Below, piece after piece: positions 27,371 to 36,412 of a stretch of 60,758 nt of DNA; the stretch's first letter is position 1; the number at the start of each line of letters is the position of its first letter. The notes under the pieces were generated by a model. The model had not been told where the DNA came from. It saw only the letters and a list, made by a program, of their open reading frames with translations, and searched no databases. The translations under genes and the position numbers were made by a program. Origin of the DNA: an uncultured Lachnospiraceae bacterium (GTDB lineage: Bacteria; Bacillota; Clostridia; Lachnospirales; Lachnospiraceae); assembly GCA_947570615.1 (NCBI GenBank), contig CANOVJ010000020.1, positions 1 to 60,758 of the forward strand. The letters are read 5' to 3'.

Positions 27371-29302
27371 ATGGCATATTGGAAGGATACAGGGGACGGC
27401 TTCTGGGAGCTTGAGGAGGCCGGCAAAAGGATTCTGAAGGCCTGCGCCTGCGCACGGGATATAAGCGGGCGCAGAATAGACACCCGCGCCTGCACCCTCA
27501 CCGGACGCGAGGAGACAAAGGACATGCTCATCCTGCACTTTGCAGGGGAGGAGGGACTGCTTCTCACGGAGCGACTGGGAGTGAGCCCCGAGGGCATCCC
27601 CTGGGCGGACTGCGTTCTGGAGGACAGCGCCGGGCAGGAGGTACATACCCGGGAGCTCACGCCGCTGATCTTCTCCTCCCCGGGCGCCCGGGAGGGCGAA
27701 GTCGTCCCGGCCATCTGGAAGGATCTGTGGATCCGGATGCTGACGGTTCCCTATGACAACACCATGTGGCTGCGCTACGAGGCGCTGCCCCTGCGCGCCG
27801 GCAGGAAAAGTTACGAGCTGAGCGTGCTTTACTCCGAGGAGAGCCGGGAGGGCATCCTGGTGGGTGCGATGGACTTCGACCGCTGGAAAAACGCGCTGGT
27901 CTGCTCCGCCTCGGATGCGAACACCCTGGAGGCCCGCAGCGGCGCGGCGGACGAGGGGACCCACGACGCCTGTCCTCACGGCGTCCTCTCCGGCAGGGAG
28001 GTATCCTCCTCCCGCTTCTGTGTGCTCTACGGGCCGGATTACAGAAAACTTCTGGAACGCTACGGGGATTTCCTTGCGTCCATTCAGCCGCCGCTGCGGT
28101 GGACCCACGGCGTTCCCTTCGGCTTTAACAGCTGGGCCGGGCTGGCCTTTCGGCTGACGCAGGAGCGCTACGAAAAGAGCGGGGATTTCCTGCGTCAGGA
28201 GCTGATGCCCGGCGGCTATCAGAACAACGGCACGACGTATGTGAATCTGGATGCGGGCTGGAGCGTCATGTCCCCAAAGCAGCTTGCGGCCCAGACGCAC
28301 CGGCTCCATCAGGCCGGTCAGAAGGCGGGCATCTACGACGCGCCCTTCGCCTTTTTCGGGAAGGATCCGGAGGAGGAAATTCCGGGGGCAGACGGACACC
28401 GCTTTGCGGAAATCCTTCTGCGGGATGAGCAGGGCCGGCTTCTGCCCCGGGTGGACGGCGCGATCCCCTACGACGTGACCCATCCCCTCTGGCGGCAGAT
28501 GACCGAGCGCAAATTCCGGCGTTTTGTGGAGTGGGGCTTCGACTATGTGAAGCTGGATTTCATGACCCACGGCGGCATGGAGGGCGTTCATCATGACCGG
28601 ACGATCACCACGGGAAGACAGGCGATCTGCCAGGGCTACCGCTTCCTGTGCGATCTGCTCTCCGAGGAAAAAACCGGCAGGCCCTTCTTCATCAGCCTGT
28701 CCATCGCCCCCATCTTCCCTTACGGCTACGGCCACGCCAGAAGGGTTTCCTGCGACGCCTTCGGGACGGCGCAGGATGTGGAATATGAATTAAACTCCCA
28801 TACATACGGCTGGTGGTTAAACGGCAGGCTTTACCAGTTCAACGACCCGGATCACATCGTCCTGTCAAAGAGCTTTGGCATGGACAGGGAGAGCACGCAG
28901 GGCGAGGCCCGGGCGCGCTACACCACCGCGGTCATCGGCGGCACGGTGATGATGCTCAGCGACGATTACGAATGCCAGGAGGCAAGGGAACGGGCATTAC
29001 AGTTCGCATGTAACCCGGCTGTAAACCGGATTGCCGCCTCCGGAACCGCCTTTGTCCCGGTGCATTCCGCCGGTTGCAGCGCCAGCGCCGCTTATACGGC
29101 CACCATCGACGGGAAACGCTGTATCGCCCTGTTCCACTGGAGCGATCAGAAGGAAACCGTTACACTGTGCGCCGAACGGGCGCAGCTCCCAGGCCAGGGC
29201 CGCTATGTGGATCTCTGGAGCGGAGAAGCCCGCGCCATGGAAAACGGAATCCTGCGCTGGGAGGCGGAGGGCTGTGACGCCCTGCTGCTGGAGGAGGCGT
29301 AA
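27371..29302 (+). CDS. Putative clan GH-D (GH27/GH36-like) glycoside hydrolase, copy 1
   Basis: This 643-residue protein has no signal peptide and so is cytoplasmic. After an N-terminal beta-rich region comes a TIM-barrel domain with FDYVKLDFMTHGG; the Asp (about 396) lies where alpha-galactosidases of clan GH-D carry the nucleophile. RRVSCDAFGTAQD further on offers the acid/base Asp (about 462). A GGAGG sits nine bases before the ATG. It is paralogous to the next gene, sharing for example VPYDNxMWLRYE. Substrates are probably alpha-linked sugars imported by the adjacent ABC system. The exact GH family needs a profile search. Confidence 0.75.
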   Translation: MAYWKDTGDGFWELEEAGKRILKACACARDISGRRIDTRACTLTGREETKDMLILHFAGEEGLLLTERLGVSPEGIPWADCVLEDSAGQEVHTRELTPLIFSSPGAREGEVVPAIWKDLWIRMLTVPYDNTMWLRYEALPLRAGRKSYELSVLYSEESREGILVGAMDFDRWKNALVCSASDANTLEARSGAADEGTHDACPHGVLSGREVSSSRFCVLYGPDYRKLLERYGDFLASIQPPLRWTHGVPFGFNSWAGLAFRLTQERYEKSGDFLRQELMPGGYQNNGTTYVNLDAGWSVMSPKQLAAQTHRLHQAGQKAGIYDAPFAFFGKDPEEEIPGADGHRFAEILLRDEQGRLLPRVDGAIPYDVTHPLWRQMTERKFRRFVEWGFDYVKLDFMTHGGMEGVHHDRTITTGRQAICQGYRFLCDLLSEEKTGRPFFISLSIAPIFPYGYGHARRVSCDAFGTAQDVEYELNSHTYGWWLNGRLYQFNDPDHIVLSKSFGMDRESTQGEARARYTTAVIGGTVMMLSDDYECQEARERALQFACNPAVNRIAASGTAFVPVHSAGCSASAAYTATIDGKRCIALFHWSDQKETVTLCAERAQLPGQGRYVDLWSGEARAMENGILRWEAEGCDALLLEEA

Positions 29303-29340
29303 CCCTATTTTCTTTTTCATAATAAAGGAGGAAACAGATT

Positions 29341-31392
29341 ATGATGCTGCAGGAACTGACAGATCACCCCCTGGAGGCGAGAAAGCTCTGGAAGGGGAGT
29401 AAGACGCCCCGGGTCGTGCTGCGGGAGGAATGCGGACGGGCGGCGGCAGAGCTTCTGGACAACGGAACCTTCTTCTATCTGAAGGACGGGGAACGGATCC
29501 GGCACGGTTTTTCCACCGCCGATACCCTGGAGGGCGCTTCCATCAGCACCCGGACGGCCGCGCTGCAAAGCCGGGATACCCGCACGGTCCAGGACCCTCT
29601 GGGCGAGGGACGGCAGATCGTGAGCGTTTACCGGGAAAACGGCCTCACCTTACGGCAGGAGCTGACCCTGTACCAGGAGGGAGATCTGGTGGTACAGATC
29701 TTTCTGAAACGGGACGAAGGGACTGTGGGCACCCGCTACATGGCTCCTTTCTTCGCCCCCTACCCGGATCCCAGTGGGAAGCGGATCTTTCTCTCCCTGG
29801 ATCAGAAAATGCTTCTGGTCCCCTACGACAACGACATGTGGCTGCGCTACGAATCCTGCGTGCCCGCCGCCGGCAGGCCCAGCTATGATGTGACCGCCAT
29901 CTACGACGAGCAGAGCCTGGAGGGCATGGTGATCGGTGCGCTGGATTTCGATGTGTGGAAAAACGCGATCCGCTGGAATCCCCACGACGCCCGCAGCGTC
30001 ATCGCCTTCTGCGGCATCGCGGACGGCGGCACCCACGATGTCTGTCCTCATGGAATCGTGGAGGGCAGGGAGGTCTCCTCGGCCCGCTTCGTCTTAAGCT
30101 GGCACGACGATATCCGCAGAGGGATGGAGCATTACGGAGACCTGTGCGTAAAAGTGCGCCCCGCCAGGCCCTGGAGCCGCGGGAGGGTCCCCTTCGGCTG
30201 GAACAGCTACGCGGCTCTGGGGGGCACGCTGAAGGTGGAGCACTGGAAGCAGGCGGGAGAATTCATGAAGGAGGAGCTGCCCAACTATGCGGATGAGGAC
30301 GGGGTGTCCTATGTGAACCTGGACGGCGCTTTCGGCCTGGATCACGAGCGGATCCGGGACATCATCGGCCAGATCCACTCCCGGGGGCAAAAGGCCGGCT
30401 GGTATGCCGCTCCCTGCAACTGTCCGGCGGTCCTGGGCGACCTTCCTTTAAAGGGTACCGATCTTCTGATCGGGGATCTCTTTTTGAAGGACGCGTCCGG
30501 AAACGTCCTGCCCGCCGCCGACAACACGGTTCCCTTTGACGTCACCCATCCGGTATGGGAGGATTATGCCCGGAAAAATATCCGGATCCTGACGGAGCTG
30601 GGGGTGGATTATATCAAGCTGGACTTTTTAAGCCATGCCTCTGTGGAGGGCTGTCACTATGAAAAAAATGTGACGGGCCGCATGGCCATCGACAGGGTAT
30701 ACCGGCTGCTGGAGGAGGAAATCGACCGGTGCGGACGTGAAATTTTCGTCAGCCTTTCCATCGCTCCCCTCTTTCCCTACTTCCTGGGCAACGCCAGAAG
30801 ATGCTGCTGCGACTGCTTCGGCCACAGCGACGATGTGCGCTATGCGCTCAACGCCCTCAATTTCGCATGGTGGACCAACGGGCGCATTTACCGTTATAAC
30901 GACCCGGATCATGTGCCGCTGTACCATTCCATTATCGACGGAAGGGGCGTCTCCACAGAAGCGGAGGCCAAATCCAGATACTACAGCGCCGTGATCTCCG
31001 GCACCGTGATGATGCTTTCGGATAACTATGGGCCGGAGGGCGAGGAGGATATTATCTCCCACGCCAGAGAGCGGGCCGGAAAGCTCGCCAATGACGAGGC
31101 CGTCAACGCCATCGCCAGGCTGGGAAAGGCGTTTGTGCCTGTGGAGCTTACGGACGGCACCACGCCCTATTATACCCTCTCCTGCGGGGGACGGTATTAT
31201 GCCGCCATATTCAACTTTTCCTCCCGGCCCGCACGCCTTTCCTTCGACGCCCGGCGGGGAGGGCTCCCGCCGGCCGGCAGCTTTGCCGACATCCACGGCG
31301 GAGAACGGACGCCCTACCAAGACCGCATCGGCCTCGTCCTGGAGGGCCGGGATGCGGTGATTCTGGAAGTATTCCCGGAAAAAGGCTGCTGA
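29341..31392 (+). CDS. Putative clan GH-D (GH27/GH36-like) glycoside hydrolase, copy 2
   Basis: A 683-residue cytoplasmic paralogue of the preceding gene. The matching catalytic elements are VDYIKLDFLSHAS (Asp about 428) and RRCCCDCFGHSDD (Asp about 491), plus the shared VPYDNDMWLRYE and ALDFDVWKNAI. GGAGG lies nine bases before the first of two adjacent ATG codons, 38 bases after copy 1. Retention of both copies with diverged N- and C-terminal parts suggests different linkages or chain lengths rather than simple redundancy. Confidence 0.75.
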   Translation: MMLQELTDHPLEARKLWKGSKTPRVVLREECGRAAAELLDNGTFFYLKDGERIRHGFSTADTLEGASISTRTAALQSRDTRTVQDPLGEGRQIVSVYRENGLTLRQELTLYQEGDLVVQIFLKRDEGTVGTRYMAPFFAPYPDPSGKRIFLSLDQKMLLVPYDNDMWLRYESCVPAAGRPSYDVTAIYDEQSLEGMVIGALDFDVWKNAIRWNPHDARSVIAFCGIADGGTHDVCPHGIVEGREVSSARFVLSWHDDIRRGMEHYGDLCVKVRPARPWSRGRVPFGWNSYAALGGTLKVEHWKQAGEFMKEELPNYADEDGVSYVNLDGAFGLDHERIRDIIGQIHSRGQKAGWYAAPCNCPAVLGDLPLKGTDLLIGDLFLKDASGNVLPAADNTVPFDVTHPVWEDYARKNIRILTELGVDYIKLDFLSHASVEGCHYEKNVTGRMAIDRVYRLLEEEIDRCGREIFVSLSIAPLFPYFLGNARRCCCDCFGHSDDVRYALNALNFAWWTNGRIYRYNDPDHVPLYHSIIDGRGVSTEAEAKSRYYSAVISGTVMMLSDNYGPEGEEDIISHARERAGKLANDEAVNAIARLGKAFVPVELTDGTTPYYTLSCGGRYYAAIFNFSSRPARLSFDARRGGLPPAGSFADIHGGERTPYQDRIGLVLEGRDAVILEVFPEKGC

Positions 31393-31426
31393 GCGCGGGG
31401 CTGTATCATACCGCGCCAGGGATGCC

Positions 31427-31450
31427 TGCCCCGCATACGTGTGCGGGGCA
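31427..31450 (+). other. Strong GC hairpin between glycosidase and kinase genes
   Basis: TGCCCCGCA pairs with TGCGGGGCA around TACGTG. There is no T-run, so it is more likely an mRNA-processing or stability element than a terminator. Confidence 0.45.
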
Positions 31451-31502
31451 GTGTTCCCGGCGCAATTCCCGGCGCACAACACAAGGCCGTTGAGGAGGCT
31501 CC

Positions 31503-33152
31503 ATGATCAGATGGTTTCATACCCGGAAGCTGCGGACAAAAATACTGATGTGGTATACCGCATTTGCGCTCCTTCCCATGATTTTGATCACAATCTATTT
31601 CCACTTTTATACCCGACAGCTTCTGGTGGAAAACCTGACCAGAAATCTGGACGGCCAGATCAGTAAAATCGAGCGGGAGCTGAACGATAAGATCGGCAAC
31701 TACTATACCATTTCCAATCTTCTGTATATGGACGAGAGCCTGTGGAGCTATATGACGGCAGACTATTCCCGCAGAGGCTATGAAGACCTGTATCTGTATG
31801 TGGATACCCTGTTTTCCAACATCCGCATGCTCTATCCCGAGATCGACTCGCTGTGCGTGTACAGCTCCAACCCTACCCTGCCCCGGGACGACTATTATTT
31901 TCACGTGCTTGAGGAGGACGAACTGGCCCTTCGATACCGGGAACCCGCCCTGGCCGGGAACGTCATGCAGCTCTGTCCCCGTTCCGATGCGGATCTGTGC
32001 TTCGTCCGCCGTATGAACCGCTACGGAGGGGAAAAATATCTGCATTTTCTGGAAATCCATGTGCATCCGTCCGTGCTGCAGCCGATCCTTGAGAGCGTGG
32101 ACGAGCGCCTGAGCGCCGTTCTCACCGACCCGGAGGGCGTCATCCTGCTCTCCGGCCGCGGTGAACTGGCCACAATGAGCTGCCGCGATCTGGATCTGTC
32201 GCGACAGGTGGTGCGCAGGCGCAACATCGACCACTGCGGGGAGCTTCTGGTGTATATGGATCTGAAGACCTTTGACCGGCCCGTCTTCTGGGCCACGCTG
32301 CGGATCTTTTTCATATTCGCCTTAAGCTCCGGACTGGCCTTTGCCGCCATCTCCCGCTACAGCAGCTATTTTCAGAAAAATGTGGAGATCCTGATGAACG
32401 GCGCGAGCGAAATCAGCTTCGGAAATTTCACCCGGAAGATCCCTGTCACGGGCACGGACGAAATCAGCATGATCGCCCAGTCCATCAATATGCTGGGGGA
32501 GCAGGTGCAGAAAACCATCGAGGAATCCTGGAAAAAGGAGCTGGATCAGCGGATTTCCGAGCTGAATCAGCTCCAGGAGCAGATCAACCCGCATTTTCTC
32601 TACAACGCGCTCTCCTCCATCTCCTCCATGGCGTTAAACCACCAGGATCCGGAGACCAGCCAGGCCATCATCTATCTGGCGGACTTCTACCGGATCTCCC
32701 TGAACAAGGGAAACCAGGAGCTCACCATCCGGGACGAGCTCCATCTTCTGGAAAGCTACATGAGGATCCAGCATCTGCGCTTCGGGGACGGAATCGTACT
32801 GGAATACTGTCTGGACGATACCCTGCTGGATCACAGAGTGATGAAGCTCACGCTCCAGCCCCTGGTGGAGAACGCCATTCATCACGGCCGGATGGACGAC
32901 TCGGAGAGCTTCCACATCCTGATCCGCCTGTACCGTCAGGCAGAGAGGACCATCCTGGAGGTGATCGACGACGGACGGGGCATTCCTCCGGAAAAAATGC
33001 TGGAGCTGCAGGATTCCCTGGATCAGTCGGACGCCGGGCACGGCCTGCGCAATGTCAACGTCCGCATCCGTCTGCAGTACGGGGACGAATACGGTATCAG
33101 CCTGGAGAGCGAGGAGGGCTTCGGCACAAAGGTCCGGATCGAGCTGCCCTGA
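31503..33152 (+). CDS. Sensor histidine kinase, YesM/LytS-like family
   Basis: This 549-residue kinase has an N-terminal transmembrane helix (about 14-34), a sensor region outside the cell, a second helix near 265-285, a HAMP domain (NFTRKIPVTGTDEI), the His_kinase block QEQINPHFLYNAL with phospho-acceptor His364, and a HATPase domain (PLVENAIHHG, DDGRGIP). It belongs to the YesM class that senses carbohydrates through extracellular parts. GGAGG precedes the ATG. The partner YesN regulator gene follows after one solute-binding protein gene. Confidence 0.93.
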   Translation: MIRWFHTRKLRTKILMWYTAFALLPMILITIYFHFYTRQLLVENLTRNLDGQISKIERELNDKIGNYYTISNLLYMDESLWSYMTADYSRRGYEDLYLYVDTLFSNIRMLYPEIDSLCVYSSNPTLPRDDYYFHVLEEDELALRYREPALAGNVMQLCPRSDADLCFVRRMNRYGGEKYLHFLEIHVHPSVLQPILESVDERLSAVLTDPEGVILLSGRGELATMSCRDLDLSRQVVRRRNIDHCGELLVYMDLKTFDRPVFWATLRIFFIFALSSGLAFAAISRYSSYFQKNVEILMNGASEISFGNFTRKIPVTGTDEISMIAQSINMLGEQVQKTIEESWKKELDQRISELNQLQEQINPHFLYNALSSISSMALNHQDPETSQAIIYLADFYRISLNKGNQELTIRDELHLLESYMRIQHLRFGDGIVLEYCLDDTLLDHRVMKLTLQPLVENAIHHGRMDDSESFHILIRLYRQAERTILEVIDDGRGIPPEKMLELQDSLDQSDAGHGLRNVNVRIRLQYGDEYGISLESEEGFGTKVRIELP

Positions 33153-33170
33153 TCCCCTGTGGAGGTTTTC

Positions 33171-34748
33171 ATGAAAAAATATCTGGCGATAACAATCCTG
33201 TTCATATTCCTGCTTGCCGCCGGGGCGGGGGGATGCGGCGCTCCCGGGCGGACCATGCCCGAAAAGGAGGCGCAGGAGCAGCCCCCGGAGCTGGTCCTGT
33301 TTGACAAAAACTCGGAGCGTCATTCCTTTGACGATCCCATCGCCCGGGAAATCATGCGGCGCACCGGCGTGTCCATCCGGGTCATGGATTCCACCGACGA
33401 TCCGGGAAAAAGAGAGAAGCTCATGTTCACCTATCAGGATTATCCCGACCTGATCAAGGTGGAGTTGGGCGCGATCACCAAATACAGGGACGCCGGATAC
33501 CTGGTGGACTTAAACCCTTATCTTCCACAGCTGCCTGCCGTGACCGAAATGTACGGCGACATGCTGAGCCGGATGCGCGACCAGGACGGCAGCCTGTATT
33601 ATCTGGGCAACTGGTACGGGAAGGATCCGGACGCAATCTTTGGCTTTCAGATCCGATACGACTATCTCACGGAGCTGGTGGGCAGGGAACGGGCCGACAG
33701 CGACGAGCCCTTCACGCAGACGGAGTTTGTGGAGCTGCTGCGGGCATTTTCCCAAAAATACCCGGAAATAGACGGGGAGCCCTCCATCCCCTTCACCACC
33801 TGTCTGGATATCGCCTGCCAGCCCGCCATCCAGGGCATGTACGGTATCAAAAAGTATTATGAGCAGGACGGACAGCTCTCTCATCCGGCCAGGGATCCCA
33901 ACTATCTGCAGATGATCGCCTTCGAGAACAGTCTGTACCGGGAGGGACTGCTGGATAAGGAGTGGGTGGTAAACCGCAGGAGCCTGTATCAGGATAAGCT
34001 CACCAGCGGCCGGGTGTTTGCCACCGCCTGCGCCTACTGGGATATCGCCTCCGAAAACGCCGCCCTGCGCGCCCGGTACGGGGACGAGGCGTTCTTCGCC
34101 TGCTATAAGGTGCTGGGGGAGGGTGTGGACGCCTCTCAGACCTCCTACGGCGGGCGCAATTCCATCGGCTGGGACGCCATCGCGGTGACGGACCACTGCG
34201 CCGATATGGAGGCGGCCCTTAAGGTCATCAATTTCCTGGCCAGCGAGGAGGGACAGTATCTGATGCTCTGGGGGATCCAGGGACAGGACTGGGACTTCGT
34301 GGACAATGTCCGCACCCCCAGCCCGGAAAACCTCGCCCTTTTCACGCAGGATATCACCCAGGCCGTGCAGAAGACCGGAATCCGCCGCTGGCTCTGGTTC
34401 ATCAAAAACGGAAACGGCAGCGACGGCTCCCCCTACGACATGATGACCAAATACAACCCGACTCCGGAGGCTTCCCTGGCCAACCGGCGCATGGCGGGGG
34501 ATTACTGGGACGAGTCGCAGTACATGGAGCTGGATCCGCCGGAAGGCAGCGAGGAGTCCCTGATGCTCTACCACATTGACAGCATCTATGAGAAAACCTA
34601 CCCGCGGATGATCAACGCGGACAGCCCAAAGACCCTGACGGAGCTCTACCATAAGCTGATCCGGGATATGGAGATGGAGGGGCTCTCCCGGGTGGAGGCG
34701 CTCTGGACCCGGAACTATCAACAACGAATGAAACAATGGAGGGATTAA
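33171..34748 (+). CDS. Solute-binding lipoprotein encoded between kinase and regulator
   Basis: A 525-residue family 1 extracellular binding lipoprotein with lipobox AGGC in LAAGAGGCG. It is clearly paralogous to the binding protein at 36413 (shared FDKNS, FDDP, RTGV, ERADSDEPFT and DWDFVDNVRTP blocks). GGAGG TTTTC precedes the ATG at 33171. It lies 18 bases after the YesM-type kinase gene and 2 bases before the YesN-type regulator gene, so it is cotranscribed with the sensing genes rather than with the permeases. It may be a co-sensor for the kinase; it could equally be a second transport receptor. Confidence 0.88.
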   Translation: MKKYLAITILFIFLLAAGAGGCGAPGRTMPEKEAQEQPPELVLFDKNSERHSFDDPIAREIMRRTGVSIRVMDSTDDPGKREKLMFTYQDYPDLIKVELGAITKYRDAGYLVDLNPYLPQLPAVTEMYGDMLSRMRDQDGSLYYLGNWYGKDPDAIFGFQIRYDYLTELVGRERADSDEPFTQTEFVELLRAFSQKYPEIDGEPSIPFTTCLDIACQPAIQGMYGIKKYYEQDGQLSHPARDPNYLQMIAFENSLYREGLLDKEWVVNRRSLYQDKLTSGRVFATACAYWDIASENAALRARYGDEAFFACYKVLGEGVDASQTSYGGRNSIGWDAIAVTDHCADMEAALKVINFLASEEGQYLMLWGIQGQDWDFVDNVRTPSPENLALFTQDITQAVQKTGIRRWLWFIKNGNGSDGSPYDMMTKYNPTPEASLANRRMAGDYWDESQYMELDPPEGSEESLMLYHIDSIYEKTYPRMINADSPKTLTELYHKLIRDMEMEGLSRVEALWTRNYQQRMKQWRD

Positions 34749-34750
34749 AC

Positions 34751-36286
34751 ATGCTGCAGGTTTTGCTGGTGGACGATGAACCGCTGGAGCTGCAGGCGCT
34801 GCAGGATCATGTCAACTGGAAGGCGCTGGGCGTGGGCCGCGTCATGACCGCCAGAAACGGAAAAATCGCCTATGAATCCATCCTGGAGCAGGAGCCGGAC
34901 ATCGTGGTCACGGACGTACATATGCCGGTCATGGACGGGATCACCCTGGCCCGGAAAATCCATGCCCTGAACCGGAAAATCAAGGTGGTTTTTTTATCCG
35001 GATACGATGATTTTTCCTATGTGAAATCGGCCATGCAGATGGGCGCCGTCGATTATCTTCTCAAGCCCTTCACCGGAAAGAGCGTGGAGGCTGTGATAAG
35101 GAAGGTGAAGGACGTGCTGGACCGGGAGCGGCTTTTCTCCCAGTCCCTGGAGGCGCTGGAGCGGCAGCTTCTCGAACGCCTCTGCACGGGAAGCGAGGCG
35201 GAGGAAGCCACTGTGCTGGAGGAGCTCTCCTCCATCCGCAGGGCGGGAGCCTGCTCCGAAACCTTTGGCATGCTGCTCTTTTTCTTCGTCCCCGGCAAAT
35301 CCCTGGCCGACAGTATTCTGAAAAACATGACAATCTCCCATGCCGTCTGGTCGGACGAGGGAAAGCTGGCCGTGCTCCTGCACGGCTGCGTGGACCCCGG
35401 GGAGGGCGGCAGGAAAATCCTGAACTTTCTGTTCCGCCTGACAGGGCAGAGCTACAGCGGCGTGTATCTGACAAAAAGATATCTCAAAACGCAGCAGCTT
35501 CCCGCCCTGTACCGGATGCTGAAAAGCTGGGAGACTTCCGTCTATTACAGCCCCGCCGGTTCCCTTCTGGCCGTATCCTGCGCGGACCCGAAGGCCGGCG
35601 CCCCCTCTCCCCTGCCCGTTCCCCGCACGATGCCTCAGGCCATGATGGAGGAGCATCTGATGCGCCTGGAGCAATTATTCCCCTATGAGAACGAAGCGCG
35701 CAGCGTGGAGGAAATCGACCGCATCCTTAAGCATTTTCAGGAACTGCATCTGGGCCGCAGCGAGGCGGAGGCCGCCCTGCGGCAGATGCTCCTGCCTCTG
35801 GGACACAGGCTCTCAGCCGCCCCGGACGGCGCCTTTCGGACGGACCTGGGAGAAAAGAAGGTGGAAAACTGCCAGTCTGCGGACGCTCTTAAGGAGGCGC
35901 TCCTTGCCGCCCTGCGGCAGATCCTTGCCGAAACCCGGGAACGGGAAAGCGGAAAGAACGCATATGTGGTCCGCAAGGTAAAGGAGTACGTGCAGATGCA
36001 TTACGGGGAGCCCATGACCATCGAAGCCATCGCGGAGGAAATCCATCTCTCCGTCAACTATGTGCGCTCCATTTTCAAGGACGGTACCGGACAGACGATC
36101 CTGGAATATGTGACCGATTACCGCTTTGCCAGAGCCTGCGAGCTGCTGCAGAATCCCGCCCTGCGGGTGAAGGACGTGGCGAACATGGTGGGATACGAAA
36201 ACATCTCCTATTTCGGCTCCGTCTTTACCAAGCGTTACCGGATGACGCCCAACGAATACCGGAAGAAATTTGTTCACATTAGTTAA
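34751..36286 (+). CDS. YesN-type response regulator with AraC DNA-binding domain
   Basis: A 511-residue regulator: receiver domain at the N-terminus (VDDEP, phospho-acceptor Asp55 in VTDVHMPVMDG, K in LLKPF), a long middle region, and an AraC-type double helix-turn-helix over the last 100 residues (MTIEAIAEEIHLSVNYVRSI, KDVANMVGYENISYF). It would activate the transport and glycosidase genes when phosphorylated by the YesM-type kinase. GGAGG lies eight bases before the ATG at 34751. A perfect palindrome in front of the next transport gene is a candidate target. Confidence 0.93.
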   Translation: MLQVLLVDDEPLELQALQDHVNWKALGVGRVMTARNGKIAYESILEQEPDIVVTDVHMPVMDGITLARKIHALNRKIKVVFLSGYDDFSYVKSAMQMGAVDYLLKPFTGKSVEAVIRKVKDVLDRERLFSQSLEALERQLLERLCTGSEAEEATVLEELSSIRRAGACSETFGMLLFFFVPGKSLADSILKNMTISHAVWSDEGKLAVLLHGCVDPGEGGRKILNFLFRLTGQSYSGVYLTKRYLKTQQLPALYRMLKSWETSVYYSPAGSLLAVSCADPKAGAPSPLPVPRTMPQAMMEEHLMRLEQLFPYENEARSVEEIDRILKHFQELHLGRSEAEAALRQMLLPLGHRLSAAPDGAFRTDLGEKKVENCQSADALKEALLAALRQILAETRERESGKNAYVVRKVKEYVQMHYGEPMTIEAIAEEIHLSVNYVRSIFKDGTGQTILEYVTDYRFARACELLQNPALRVKDVANMVGYENISYFGSVFTKRYRMTPNEYRKKFVHIS

Positions 36287-36364
36287 TCCATATCATGCAA
36301 TAATCATATTTTGATACAAATTGGTAAAATGAAATATTTATCCTCCGGCAGGTTTTATATATGA

Positions 36365-36379
36365 TTAGTTTGAAACTAA
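36365..36379 (+). promoter_or_regulatory. 15-base perfect palindrome upstream of the binding-protein gene
   Basis: TTAGTTTGAAACTAA is a perfect inverted repeat around a central G, 34 bases before the start of the transport gene, in an AT-rich 126-base gap. It could be an operator. No convincing -35/-10 pair was identified in this gap. Confidence 0.4.
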
Positions 36380-36412
36380 AAACCTTATACACAACACCCA
36401 AAGGAGGATACA

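Noticed and set aside
31427-31450. Terminator between the glycosidase and kinase genes
   Set aside because: The stem is strong but no T-run follows on either strand, so it is listed only as a hairpin.
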